Assembly (NCBI GenBank): GCA_023460035.1
Contig: JAEWRN010000018.1
Span: 62,001 to 126,000 of the forward strand
Source of the DNA: Bacillota bacterium
GTDB lineage: Bacteria; Bacillota; Clostridia; Oscillospirales; Ruminococcaceae
Direction: 5' to 3'
DNA: 64,000 nucleotides
A program made the translations under genes and the position numbers. Of the stretch, positions 24,123 to 32,922 are shown one piece after another. The notes beneath the pieces are model-generated. The model made no database searches, was not told the DNA's origin, and was given only the letters and a program-made list of their open reading frames with translations. How positions within the stretch are numbered: position 1 is the stretch's first letter; each line of letters opens with the position of its first letter.

Positions 24123-25472
24123 ATGTTTCAAAATGCATATCTAGGGAAAGTGTATGCACAGGTGGCTTCGCGCGATGCGGCGCAGCCAGAGTTTTTACAG
24201 GCAGTCACCGAGGTACTGGAATCACTGGAAACCGTGGTGGCCTCGCGCCCGGAGCTGGAGCAGTGGGGCGTTTTAGAGCGTATGTGTGAGCCTGAGCGCA
24301 TGATTCAGTTTCGCGTCGCCTGGGTGGACGATGCGGGCAAGGTGCAGGTGAACCGGGGTTATCGCTGCCAGTTCAACTCGGCCATTGGGCCTTATAAAGG
24401 TGGGCTGCGGCTGCACCCCAGTGTCAACGCCTCGGTCATTAAGTTTTTGGGCTTCGAGCAAACCTTTAAAAACAGCCTCACCGGCCTGCCAATGGGTGGC
24501 GGCAAAGGCGGCAGCGACTTTGACCCCAAGGGCAAGAGCGACGGCGAGGTAATGCGCTTCTGCCAAAGCTTTATGACCGAGCTATACCGCCATATCGGCC
24601 AGTTTACCGATGTGCCCGCCGGGGATATCGGCGTGGGTGCGCGGGAGATCGGTTACCTGTTTGGGCAGTACAAACGCCTGACCGGCCAGTACAGTGGTGT
24701 GCTGACCGGCAAGGGCCTTGCCTACGGCGGCAGCCTGGTGCGCACGCAGGCCACCGGTTATGGGCTGTGTTACCTGGTGCAGGAAATGTTGAAAACCCTG
24801 AAAAGCGAGAGCTTTGAGGGCAAGGTGACCGTGATCTCCGGCAGCGGCAACGTGGCTATTTACGCCTGCGAAAAAGCACAGGAGCTTGGTGCAAAGGTGG
24901 TCGCGATGAGCGATTCGGCCGGTTATATTTATGACAAAAACGGCATTCAGTTGGCGGTGGTCAAGCAGATCAAAGAGGCGCGCCGCGGGCGCATTTGCGA
25001 GTATGTCGACGCCGTGCCGGGGGCACAGTATCACGAGGGCTGCGCGGACATTTGGCAAATACCGTGCGGTATTGCGCTGCCCTGTGCCACCCAGAATGAA
25101 ATTGACGAAGCTGCCGCGCAGGCGTTGATTGCAAACGGGGTGATTGCGGTGGGCGAGGGTGCCAATATGCCCAGCACCCTGCAGGCGACGCACGCATTTT
25201 TAAATGCCGGCGTGTTGTTTGCCCCGGCCAAAGCGGCAAACGCGGGTGGTGTGGCCACCAGCGGGTTGGAGATGAGCCAGAACAGCCTGCGCCTTTCGTG
25301 GACCTTTGACGAGGTGGACGAAAAGCTGCAGGAGATTATGACCGGTATTTTCCACAATGCATACGAGGCGAGCCGGGCCTGCGGCTGTGCGGGTAACCTT
25401 GTGGTGGGGGCCAATGTGGCTGGCTTTGTCAAGGTGGCAGACGCCATGCTGGCACAGGGCGTTGCCTATTAA
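24123..25472 (+). CDS. gdhA: Glutamate dehydrogenase, hexameric NAD(P)-dependent type
   Basis: A 449-residue enzyme interconverting 2-oxoglutarate plus ammonia with glutamate, the length of bacterial hexameric GDH. The glutamate-binding region GPYKGGLRLHPSVN, the catalytic lysine in LPMGGGKGGSDFDPKG, and the Rossmann motif ISGSGNVAIYACEKAQELGAKVVAMSDS are intact. Acid/Ser residues after the second strand leave NADP versus NAD unclear, although relatives are mostly NADP-dependent. The ATG at 24123 has GGGAGGGG eight bases upstream. It is monocistronic with a long leader and is probably the main ammonia-assimilation route. Confidence 0.95.
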   Translation: MFQNAYLGKVYAQVASRDAAQPEFLQAVTEVLESLETVVASRPELEQWGVLERMCEPERMIQFRVAWVDDAGKVQVNRGYRCQFNSAIGPYKGGLRLHPSVNASVIKFLGFEQTFKNSLTGLPMGGGKGGSDFDPKGKSDGEVMRFCQSFMTELYRHIGQFTDVPAGDIGVGAREIGYLFGQYKRLTGQYSGVLTGKGLAYGGSLVRTQATGYGLCYLVQEMLKTLKSESFEGKVTVISGSGNVAIYACEKAQELGAKVVAMSDSAGYIYDKNGIQLAVVKQIKEARRGRICEYVDAVPGAQYHEGCADIWQIPCGIALPCATQNEIDEAAAQALIANGVIAVGEGANMPSTLQATHAFLNAGVLFAPAKAANAGGVATSGLEMSQNSLRLSWTFDEVDEKLQEIMTGIFHNAYEASRACGCAGNLVVGANVAGFVKVADAMLAQGVAY

Positions 25473-25527
25473 AAATGCCGCAAGGGCATGCCTGCAAACA
25501 GGGGTGGCACAGCTGTTTTAAATCTGG

Positions 25528-25584
25528 TATAATAGAACCCGCGCAGTGCGCAGGCCCTTTGGCTTGCGGGGCGCGGGTTTTTGT
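25528..25584 (+). promoter_or_regulatory. Extended -10 promoter followed at once by a terminator-like hairpin
   Basis: TCTGGTATAAT has its -10 hexamer at 25528-25533, and the hairpin arms AACCCGCGC (25536-25544) and GCGCGGGTT (25571-25579) are followed by five T. The hairpin may be the gdhA terminator, with the pseudouridine synthase gene read from the overlapping promoter, or it may attenuate that promoter. Confidence 0.5.
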
Positions 25585-25610
25585 AGTTATTGTGACAAAA
25601 GGGGGCACCC

Positions 25611-26501
25611 ATGCAGCTCAATTACACGGTGTCTTTGGCCGACGAGGGCGCCCGTCTGTCTGACTTTTTACGGCGCCGCGGGCTGACCTCGGGCCTGATT
25701 CGCGGCATTAAATATCAGGGCGGCGGCATGACGGCAGACGGTCGCCCCATCCACACCAATGAACGGGTGGTGGTGGGGCAGAACATCTGCGTTACCCTGC
25801 CGCAAGAGCCGCCCACCGCAGTGCCGCCCGAGCCGGTGCCGCTGAATATTGTTTACGAGGATGAGTTTGCGGCGGTAATTAATAAGCCGGCCGGGCTGCT
25901 GGTGCACCCGTCTGCCCCCGGCAGCGGCGGCACACTGGCAAACGGCTGGTGTGCGCTGATGGCGCAGCGCGGCACCCCCTGCCCGTTTCGGCCGGTCAAC
26001 CGCATTGACCGCAACACGTCGGGGCTGGTGCTTGCGGCAAAAAACAGCTTCGCCGCCGCCTACCTTGCCCGGCGGTTTGACAAAACCTATTGGGCTGTTG
26101 CCGAAGGAGAGCTGCCGCCCGGCACAGGGCAGATTGATTTGCCGATTGACCGGCAGGAGGGCAGCATTATCTGCCGTACGGCGGGCGGTACGGGGCGCGA
26201 AAGCCGCACCGTGTACGAAGTGCTTGCGGCGGCAGGCGGGCACACGCTGTTGCGCGTGGTGCCGGTGACTGGGCGCACCCACCAGATACGGGTGCATTTT
26301 GCGGCGCTGGGGCACCCGCTTGCCGGGGACGACCTGTACGGCGGCAGCCGCGCGCTGATTGGCCGGCAGGCACTGCACGCCGGCAAGGTGCAGCTTGCCG
26401 CACCGCCAAACGAAAAACCGGTTGAGGTGTGCGCGGCGCTGCCGGCGGATTTTTGTGCACTGCTGGATGCCGCGGGGCTGCCGTGCCCCGCAATCACATA
26501 A
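25611..26501 (+). CDS. RluA-family pseudouridine synthase
   Basis: A 296-residue protein. An S4-like RNA-binding N-terminus (DEGARLSDFLRRRGLTSGLI) leads into the RluA catalytic domain. This has the linker signature VINKPAGLLVHPS, the catalytic Asp in NRIDRNTSGLVLAAKN (about residue 140), and the C-terminal RVVPVTGRTHQIRVHFAALGHPLAGDDLYGG. It isomerises uridine to pseudouridine in rRNA or tRNA; which site cannot be told, since RluC, RluD and Firmicute YhcT/YlyB types share these motifs. The ATG at 25611 follows AAGGGGGC. Active-site residues are intact. Confidence 0.92.
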   Translation: MQLNYTVSLADEGARLSDFLRRRGLTSGLIRGIKYQGGGMTADGRPIHTNERVVVGQNICVTLPQEPPTAVPPEPVPLNIVYEDEFAAVINKPAGLLVHPSAPGSGGTLANGWCALMAQRGTPCPFRPVNRIDRNTSGLVLAAKNSFAAAYLARRFDKTYWAVAEGELPPGTGQIDLPIDRQEGSIICRTAGGTGRESRTVYEVLAAAGGHTLLRVVPVTGRTHQIRVHFAALGHPLAGDDLYGGSRALIGRQALHAGKVQLAAPPNEKPVEVCAALPADFCALLDAAGLPCPAIT

Positions 26502-26557
26502 AGAGAAAAATATTGGGCAAATACCGTGAAAAAGCTGTGAAAAAAGTTACAAAAAGA

Positions 26558-26585
26558 TTGCAGGTTGCCTGTTTTTCGATATAAT
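26558..26585 (+). promoter_or_regulatory. Promoter of the first M23 paralogue
   Basis: TTGCAG (26558-26563), a 16-bp spacer and TATAAT (26580-26585). Confidence 0.65.
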
Positions 26586-26672
26586 GAAATTATTGTTATA
26601 TTTTTGTACCCTAAAATAATGGGGGCAACAGGGGGCGGGCAGCGCTTAAATCAGGAAATGAGGTGAAGCGGG

Positions 26673-28448
26673 CTGAACCAGACAGAGTATACGGTACGTG
26701 CGCAAAGAAGCACGGCAAAATATACCCGCGGCCGCTGGGGCCGGCTGCGCAGAAATACGTTTCAGCTGAGAATCTTCTTGGGGCGGTTGTTTTACCAAAT
26801 CGGCGCCACGGCAGAATATGATGCAGTGTTGTTTGGCCGCGCGGTAATGCACGCGCTGCGGCTGATTGGCCTGTTTGTCGCGACACTCACCGCGCCGCTT
26901 TTGCGGCAAATCGCCCGCGCGCTGCAGGCGGCATGGGCAGACCTGACGGCCCCGCTGCGCAGGGTAAGCAGCGGCATGCGGCATATCCGCGAGATGGTCG
27001 CAGAGGAGAAGCAGAATGGCACAGGCCACACTGCAGCGCTGGCATGGCGTTACTTCCGCAGTGGGGTGCGCGAGTACGGGCACCTCGCCAAAAATTTGCT
27101 GTATTACCTGCTGCCCTTGGGGGCGGGTGCGGTGTTTGTGTTTACCGTGACGCAGGTGCTGCAAAACCCGTTTGCACTGCGGGTGGAGTATAAAGGCCAG
27201 CTGGTGGGCTATGTGGCGCAGGAGGAAGTGTACGAAGAAGCTGCCCGTGCGCTGCAAAACCAGCTGGTTTATACCGAGCAGAACGGGGAAGACCAGGGGT
27301 GGGAAATCACCCCCAGCTTTACGGTGGCCGCGGCGCACCCGGACGAACTCTCTGACAGCCAGACGCTGGTCAACTCAATTTTGCGTAGTTCCGGTGCAGA
27401 GATCACCGAGGCGATTGGCCTGTATGTGGGCAACACATTTTACGGTGCCACGACGGATGAGGACAGCCTGAAGCAGGCAATCGAAGCCATTAAAGCGCCG
27501 TATTATACCCAGTACCCGGGCGCTGAAATTTCGTTTGTGGAAGATGTGAACCTGAAAAAGGGCGTTTACCTGACCCAGAGCATTGTGGATTACAGCAAGC
27601 TGCAAGAGCTGCTGACCAGCCAGGTGCAGGGCCAGCGCACATATATTATACAGTCCGGCGACACCCCGTGGAAAATTGCGGGCGAAAACGGCATCACGCT
27701 GGACGATTTGTATGCGCTAAACCCGGTGCTGGACAACGGCAACAATATGCCAATTGGCGAATCCCTCGTCATTGGTCAGGCAGTGCCGTTTTTGCAGGTC
27801 AAGGCGGTTGTCACCAGTGTCGAGCGCGAGACCATCCCGTTTGAAACCGAAACAGATTACGACACCAGCCTTGGGTTTGGCCAGCAGCGTGTTGTGCGGG
27901 AGGGCGTTGAGGGCCAGAAGGACGTCACGTATGAGTCGGTTTACGTGGGGGGCCAGCTGACAAGCAAAACGTCGGTAGGCGACCCCGCCATCATCAGCGA
28001 GCCGGTTTCGGCTCAGGTGAAGCAGGGCGTTTATATGACGAGCGACGGTGTCGTCATCAAGCCGGGCAATGGCATACTGATGTTTCCCATCGGGGCAGGG
28101 TATAAGGGCATGAGCCGCGGTTATAGCGGCCCGCTGTTGCCAGCCCATAACGGGCTGGACCTCAGGGGTTATGTGGGCACCCCCATTTACGCTGCACAAA
28201 GCGGACGGGTCATCTATGCCGGCCGCACGGCGGGCGGGTACGGTATTCATGTCATCATTGATCACGGCGGCGGGCTGCAGACGCTGTACGGCCATTGCAG
28301 CGGGCTTGCGGTGTCGTATGGCGAGGTGGTCAAGCAGGGCCAGTTGATTGCGTATGTTGGCTCTACAGGCTGGTCTACCGGGCCGCACTGCCACTTTGAG
28401 GTGCGCGTCAACGGGGTTGCACGTGACCCGATGAACTACCTCGGGTAA
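26673..28448 (+). CDS. LysM-G5-M23 cell wall endopeptidase, first paralogue (CTG start)
   Basis: A 591-residue protein. Residues 1-135 are a basic cytoplasmic part with amphipathic helices, a membrane helix follows (about 140-165), and a long extracellular spacer leads to LysM (about 322-369, TYIIQSGDTPWKIAGENG), G5 (about 380-450) and M23 (about 485-591). The M23 site is complete: HNGLDL, YGHCSGL and GPHCHFEV. It should cut peptidoglycan peptide cross-bridges. No ATG fits the N-terminus. CTG at 26673 lies seven bases after GAGGTG, and the paralogue's homology (NQTEYTV versus MTQTADH, then LFYQIGATAEYD versus LFYKLGEAAEYD) extends back to it. A TTG at 26778 is the alternative but would cut off aligned residues. 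Confidence 0.85.
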   Translation: MNQTEYTVRAQRSTAKYTRGRWGRLRRNTFQLRIFLGRLFYQIGATAEYDAVLFGRAVMHALRLIGLFVATLTAPLLRQIARALQAAWADLTAPLRRVSSGMRHIREMVAEEKQNGTGHTAALAWRYFRSGVREYGHLAKNLLYYLLPLGAGAVFVFTVTQVLQNPFALRVEYKGQLVGYVAQEEVYEEAARALQNQLVYTEQNGEDQGWEITPSFTVAAAHPDELSDSQTLVNSILRSSGAEITEAIGLYVGNTFYGATTDEDSLKQAIEAIKAPYYTQYPGAEISFVEDVNLKKGVYLTQSIVDYSKLQELLTSQVQGQRTYIIQSGDTPWKIAGENGITLDDLYALNPVLDNGNNMPIGESLVIGQAVPFLQVKAVVTSVERETIPFETETDYDTSLGFGQQRVVREGVEGQKDVTYESVYVGGQLTSKTSVGDPAIISEPVSAQVKQGVYMTSDGVVIKPGNGILMFPIGAGYKGMSRGYSGPLLPAHNGLDLRGYVGTPIYAAQSGRVIYAGRTAGGYGIHVIIDHGGGLQTLYGHCSGLAVSYGEVVKQGQLIAYVGSTGWSTGPHCHFEVRVNGVARDPMNYLG

Positions 28449-28490
28449 CCAAAAAATGGGAAATAAAACCATGAAAGTTTTGCGAAAACC

Positions 28491-28518
28491 TTGCCTCGTT
28501 TTTTAAAACGAGTATAAT
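28491..28518 (+). promoter_or_regulatory. Promoter of the second M23 paralogue with palindrome in the spacer
   Basis: TTGCCT (28491-28496), a 16-bp spacer and TATAAT (28513-28518). An 18-bp palindrome (CTCGTTTT / AAAACGAG, 28495-28512) fills the spacer and could be an operator. The 220-base leader after it contains a GC-rich hairpin at about 28531-28566 and no convincing ORF. Confidence 0.6.
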
Positions 28519-28739
28519 AAAACTAGTTACAAGCAGCAGCGGGCCGGTGACGGTCCGCGCTGTTGTTCTATTGCACAGGCCCCGTTTGCCACCTTTGCGC
28601 TGTCAGTTGTAAAGTGTGGGCGGGGCGCACCGGCGGCGGCTGTCGCGGTGTGTTGGCGGCAGGCGGTACCATCCGCGTCTGGCCGCAGCAGAAAAAGCGG
28701 TGCCCCGCAGTGGTGCTGCAAAAACAGGAGGTGCGGAAC

Positions 28740-30497
28740 ATGACGCAGACGGCAGACCATAAGCACACACCGGCCACCGCTCGTCCGTTCAGAAACCGCT
28801 TTACCATCTGGGCATGGCAGGCCAAGGGGCTGTTGGGCCAGTTGTTTTATAAGCTGGGTGAAGCTGCCGAATATGACATTGTTCGGTTTGCACGTGTTTT
28901 AAAAGCAATCGGCTTCTTGTTTGCCGCCCTGTTGGGTCGCCCGCTGGCCCGCCTTGGGCACGGCATTTTGCTGGGGCTGCGCACGGTGGCGGAGGATTTG
29001 ACCGCGCCGTTTCGGCGCCTGCACAGAGGCGCGGCAAATATCCGCGCGCTGGTGGCGGATGAAAAGCAAAATGGTCTTGGGCACGCGTTGCGCCAAGGGC
29101 TGCGGTATTTTGGGCGCGGGGTACGGCACAACGCCTACCTTGGGCGCAATTTGCTGTATTATCTGTTGCCGCTGGCCGCAGGCGGGGTGTTTGTCTTTAC
29201 CGTCACAACAACGCTGCAACGAAACTTTGCGCTTGCGGTAAAATATGACGGCCGGCTGGTGGGGTATGTCACGCAGGAGGCCACTTACGAGGAAGCCGCC
29301 CGCATGGTGCAGGACCAGATCGTTTACACCGGGGACGAGCAAAAGTGGGCGCTGACCCCCAGTTTTACAATTGCGACCGCATCAAGCGGCGAAGTCAGCG
29401 ACACACAGACACTGGCAAACGCCATTCTGGAAAACTCCGGCGCAGAGATTACGCAGGCAGTCGGGCTGTATGTGGACGATGTGTTTTACGGGGCCACGAC
29501 ACAGGGCGACCAGCTGGCGGCGGCCATAGAGGCAATCAAAGCCCCTTATGAAGCCGAAAACCCGGACGGTCAGGTGGAATTTGTGCAAAAGGTGGAACAG
29601 CGCAGCGGCATTTACCTTGCCCAAAGCGTTGTGGATTATGCGCAGCTGGAAAAACTGCTGAGTCAGGAAGTAGAGGGCCAGCGCACCTACACGATTGCCT
29701 CGGGGGACACCCCGTGGAAGATTGCGGGCGAAAACGGCATCACGCTGGATGAGCTGTATGCGCTGAACCCAGTCCTGGACAACGGCAACAATATGCCGGT
29801 GGGGGAACAACTGGTCATCGGGCAGTCGGTGTCGTTCTTGCAGGTCAAGGTGGTCAAAACCCAGGTAGAGCAGCAGGCAATCGCCTATAACACGGTAAAG
29901 ACCAACGACAGCTCGCTGGCTTTTGGCAAGACCAAGGTGACCCAGGAGGGTGTCGACGGTGTACAGCAGGTCACTTATCAATACACCTATGTGGATGGCA
30001 AAATGACTGAAAAGACGGCGGTGGGCGACGTGGTCGTCTTGTCGGAGCCGGTGGAAGAGCATATTTCGGTCGGTACCTATGTGTCGTCCAGCGGCGTGAG
30101 CTTCGTGCCCAGCGGCGGCGGGTCGATGATCTTCCCCATCGGCCCCGGGTTCCATTACATGAGCCGTGGCTTTACCGGGGTCAGCGCGCATAACGGGCTG
30201 GATTTGTGTGGTGCATATGGTACGCCAATCTATGCGGCACAAAGCGGCGTCGTTACTTACGCCAGCGCCACCAGCGGCGGGTATGGCAGGCATGTCATCA
30301 TTGACCACGGCGGCGGGGTGCAAACACTGTACGGCCACTGCAGCAGCCTTGCGGTCAGCGCCGGGCAGGCCGTCAGCCAAGGCCAGGTGATTGCCTATAT
30401 GGGCAGCACCGGCAACTCTACCGGTAACCACTGCCACTTCGAGGTCATCATCAACGGTACGCGCGTCAACCCGGCACCGTATATCGGCATGGGTTAA
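28740..30497 (+). CDS. LysM-G5-M23 cell wall endopeptidase, second paralogue
   Basis: A 585-residue protein with the same order as the gene upstream: cytoplasmic helical part, membrane helix (about 135-160), spacer, LysM (about 314-360), G5 (about 370-440) and M23 (about 470-585). Zinc and catalytic residues HNGLDL, YGHCSSL and NHCHFEV are complete. LysM and M23 are nearly identical to the paralogue, while the cytoplasmic part has diverged, pointing to tandem duplication followed by specialisation of the inner segment. The ATG at 28740 follows ACAGGAGGTG. It ends in a strong terminator. It likely remodels peptidoglycan during growth or division. Confidence 0.92.
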   Translation: MTQTADHKHTPATARPFRNRFTIWAWQAKGLLGQLFYKLGEAAEYDIVRFARVLKAIGFLFAALLGRPLARLGHGILLGLRTVAEDLTAPFRRLHRGAANIRALVADEKQNGLGHALRQGLRYFGRGVRHNAYLGRNLLYYLLPLAAGGVFVFTVTTTLQRNFALAVKYDGRLVGYVTQEATYEEAARMVQDQIVYTGDEQKWALTPSFTIATASSGEVSDTQTLANAILENSGAEITQAVGLYVDDVFYGATTQGDQLAAAIEAIKAPYEAENPDGQVEFVQKVEQRSGIYLAQSVVDYAQLEKLLSQEVEGQRTYTIASGDTPWKIAGENGITLDELYALNPVLDNGNNMPVGEQLVIGQSVSFLQVKVVKTQVEQQAIAYNTVKTNDSSLAFGKTKVTQEGVDGVQQVTYQYTYVDGKMTEKTAVGDVVVLSEPVEEHISVGTYVSSSGVSFVPSGGGSMIFPIGPGFHYMSRGFTGVSAHNGLDLCGAYGTPIYAAQSGVVTYASATSGGYGRHVIIDHGGGVQTLYGHCSSLAVSAGQAVSQGQVIAYMGSTGNSTGNHCHFEVIINGTRVNPAPYIGMG

Positions 30498-30508
30498 TGT
30501 TTCAAATT

Positions 30509-30553
30509 AAAAAACGGGTCACAAAATCGGCGTGATTTTGTGACCCGTTTTTT
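30509..30553 (+). terminator. Terminator after the second M23 paralogue
   Basis: An 18-bp or longer perfect stem (30511-30528 / 30534-30551) is followed by TTTTTTG. Confidence 0.92.
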
Positions 30554-30636
30554 GTTGTTGCAGCCCCCTTACAAGCGTAGAGGATAGAAAATGAGTTCTC
30601 ATGAAATTGTTACTTTTCATTGTCTGGCAAAGATGG

Positions 30637-30642
30637 TATAAT
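30637..30642 (+). promoter_or_regulatory. Extended -10 promoter of murA
   Basis: TGGTATAAT with the hexamer at 30637-30642. The -35 (TTTTCA, 17 bp upstream) is weak. Confidence 0.6.
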
Positions 30643-30725
30643 AAAACAGGTTTTAGAACAAGAAGAGAGAGTACGAGATAGAAAAAAGAAAAATTACTTG
30701 CCTGAAAAAAGGGGAGTTTAGGATA

Positions 30726-32009
30726 TTGAAGAAATTTGTGGTGAACGGCGGCCACCCGTTAGTGGGTGAAGTCACTGTCAGCGGCGCTAAAAATGCGGCG
30801 GTTGCCATATTGCCGGCAACCATTTTGGCCGCGGGCAAATGTGTCATTGAAAACCTGCCCAACATCAGCGATGTGGCCACCTCGGTAGAAATTCTGCACG
30901 AGATGGGCGCAACCATCCGCATGATTGACAAGTCTACCCTGGAAATCGATACCTCCCGCATTGTGGCCACCGATGTGCCAGCTGAGATGAGCCGCCAAAT
31001 GCGCGCTTCTTACTACTTTTTGGGCTCGCTGCTGGGCCGGTTTGGCGTTGGCTGTGTTTCCATGCCGGGCGGCTGCAACCTTGGCACCCGCCCCATTGAC
31101 CAGCATTTAAAGGCGTTCAGTGCGCTGGGGGCAAGCTATACGGTGGAATATGGCATGATTCGCGTCAATGCGGACGGCCTGAAAGCAGAGCATATCTTTT
31201 TTGACACCGTTTCGGTGGGCGCGACCATCAACGCCATGCTGGCGGCCGTGCGGGCCGATGGGATAACGGTGCTTGAAAACGTGGCGAAAGAGCCGCATAT
31301 CGTTGACGTGGCCAACTTTTTGAACACGATGGGCGCCGATGTGCGCGGCGCCGGTACCGACGTCATTAAAATTCGCGGTGTGCAGGAGATGCACGGCTGC
31401 ACGTATTCCATTATACCGGACCAGATTGAAGCGGGCAGTTACATGGTGGCGGCCACCATCACCCGCGGCAATGTGCTGATTCGAAACATTATCCCGAAGC
31501 ACCTTGAGCCGATCACCGCAAAACTGGAAAAGGCGGGCGCCACCATTGAAGAATACGACGATTCGATTCGGGTGTTCTGCGTGGGCGACATTGAACCGCT
31601 GAACATTAAAACGATGCCGCACCCGGGTTTTCCCACCGACATGCAGCCGCTGATGGCGGTGCTGCTGAGTGTGGCAAAGGGTACCTCCATCATCACCGAG
31701 GGCATTTGGGAAAACCGCTTCCGCTATGTGGACGAGTTGGTGCGCATGGGCGCGAATATTCAGGTTGACAGCCGCGTGGCGGTGATTGAAGGCGTGCCGG
31801 AGCTGCAGCCTGCCCCGGTGCGCGCGACCGACCTGCGCGCGGGCGCGGCGCTGGTTGTTGCGGCGCTGGCGGCAAACGGTACGTCTGAAATTGAAGAGAT
31901 CAGCCACATTGAGCGCGGCTACGAAGACCTGGTGGGTAAACTGCGCGGGCTGGGTGCCGACATTAAAAAAATTGAGATCCCCGAAGAGCGGCTGCGGCAG
32001 GCGTTATAA
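30726..32009 (+). CDS. murA: UDP-N-acetylglucosamine 1-carboxyvinyltransferase
   Basis: A 427-residue cytoplasmic enzyme that transfers enolpyruvate from PEP to UDP-GlcNAc, the committed step of peptidoglycan synthesis. The N-terminus has SGAKNAAVAILPATIL with the conserved Lys-Asn pair. The catalytic cysteine is in MPGGCNLGTRPID (about residue 117), so it should be fosfomycin-sensitive at the target level. The start is TTG at 30726, ten bases after GGGGAG. Firmicutes often have two murA copies; only this one is in view. It follows two peptidoglycan hydrolases but has its own promoter and terminator. Confidence 0.97.
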   Translation: MKKFVVNGGHPLVGEVTVSGAKNAAVAILPATILAAGKCVIENLPNISDVATSVEILHEMGATIRMIDKSTLEIDTSRIVATDVPAEMSRQMRASYYFLGSLLGRFGVGCVSMPGGCNLGTRPIDQHLKAFSALGASYTVEYGMIRVNADGLKAEHIFFDTVSVGATINAMLAAVRADGITVLENVAKEPHIVDVANFLNTMGADVRGAGTDVIKIRGVQEMHGCTYSIIPDQIEAGSYMVAATITRGNVLIRNIIPKHLEPITAKLEKAGATIEEYDDSIRVFCVGDIEPLNIKTMPHPGFPTDMQPLMAVLLSVAKGTSIITEGIWENRFRYVDELVRMGANIQVDSRVAVIEGVPELQPAPVRATDLRAGAALVVAALAANGTSEIEEISHIERGYEDLVGKLRGLGADIKKIEIPEERLRQAL

Positions 32010-32043
32010 CACTGCGGGCTGCGGGGCAACACAGCCATGACAG

Positions 32044-32086
32044 CCGGCCAGGCCTGCGGCATACCCGCAAGCGGGCCGGTTTTTGT
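32044..32086 (+). terminator. Terminator after murA
   Basis: Nested stems CCGGCC...GGCCGG (32044-32049 / 32074-32079) and TGCGG...CCGCA are followed by six T. Confidence 0.8.
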
Positions 32087-32118
32087 ATCATGGTAACAAG
32101 CAAAAAAGGGGCGCCGCT

Positions 32119-32910
32119 ATGGCAATTTTTCTTTCACTGTATTCCGGGTCGTCCGGCAACTGCGCGCTGGTGGGCGAGCAGGGGCGTTACCTGTGTGTGG
32201 ATATGGGCAAAAACTGCAAGACCACCCTTACTGCGCTGCAGCAGGCGGATGTTGACCCGCAGGAGCTTGCGGGCATTCTGGTGACGCACGAGCATATTGA
32301 CCACACCAAAGGTCTGGGTGTGTTTTTAAAGCGTTACCACCTGCCGGTATACGGCTCTGCCGGCACGCTGGACTACCTTGCGCTGCATGACATGGTGCCG
32401 GCCGGGGCCGACTTGCGGGCGCTGCGCGAGGGCGAAGAGGAGATAGAGGGCTTTGGCGTGCGCTCGTTTCACACCAGCCACGACGCCGCCGACTGCCGCG
32501 GGTACCGCATCGCGCTGCCCTCCGGCCGCGTTGCGGCCATGGCGACCGACCTTGGCATCGTGACCGACGAAGTGCTGGGCGGGCTGCTGGGGGCCGACCT
32601 CACTATACTGGAGGCAAACTACGACCCGGTGAAATTGCGCACCGGCCCGTACCCCTATTATTTAAAGGCGCGCATTGCCTCACAGCAGGGGCATTTGTGC
32701 AACGAAGATACCGGCAGTGCGCTGGTGCAGCTGCTGGCAGAGGGGTGCGAACGGTTTGCGCTGTGCCACCTGAGCCAGGAAAACAACACCCCGCAGCTTG
32801 CGATGCAGGCGGTGACGCAGGCGTTTATGGCCGCGGGCTGTATGCCCGGGCAAAACGGCCTGCTACAGGTGCTCTCGCGCAGCAACGTTACCCCGGCTAT
32901 TCAGTTTTAA
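32119..32910 (+). CDS. Metallo-beta-lactamase-fold hydrolase, YycJ/WalJ type
   Basis: A 263-residue protein with the MBL zinc motif THEHIDHTKG (about residue 59), an early SGSSGNCALV strand typical of the YycJ group, and downstream ligands in FHTSHDAADCRGY and TILEANYD. In Bacillus, yycJ is the last gene of the walRK operon and next to rlmH; the walRK genes are not here, but the YycJ-RlmH neighbourhood is kept (12-base gap). YycJ proteins are linked to DNA mismatch repair or nuclease activity in some species; the substrate here is not proven. The ATG at 32119 follows AAAAAAGGGG. Confidence 0.9.
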   Translation: MAIFLSLYSGSSGNCALVGEQGRYLCVDMGKNCKTTLTALQQADVDPQELAGILVTHEHIDHTKGLGVFLKRYHLPVYGSAGTLDYLALHDMVPAGADLRALREGEEEIEGFGVRSFHTSHDAADCRGYRIALPSGRVAAMATDLGIVTDEVLGGLLGADLTILEANYDPVKLRTGPYPYYLKARIASQQGHLCNEDTGSALVQLLAEGCERFALCHLSQENNTPQLAMQAVTQAFMAAGCMPGQNGLLQVLSRSNVTPAIQF

Positions 32911-32922
32911 AAGGGGGCAGCT

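Noticed and set aside
28563..28739. An N-terminal extension of the second M23 protein from an upstream non-ATG start
   Set aside because: AGGAGGTG sits right before the ATG at 28740, and the extension is Cys/Trp/Gly-rich and not shared by the paralogue.
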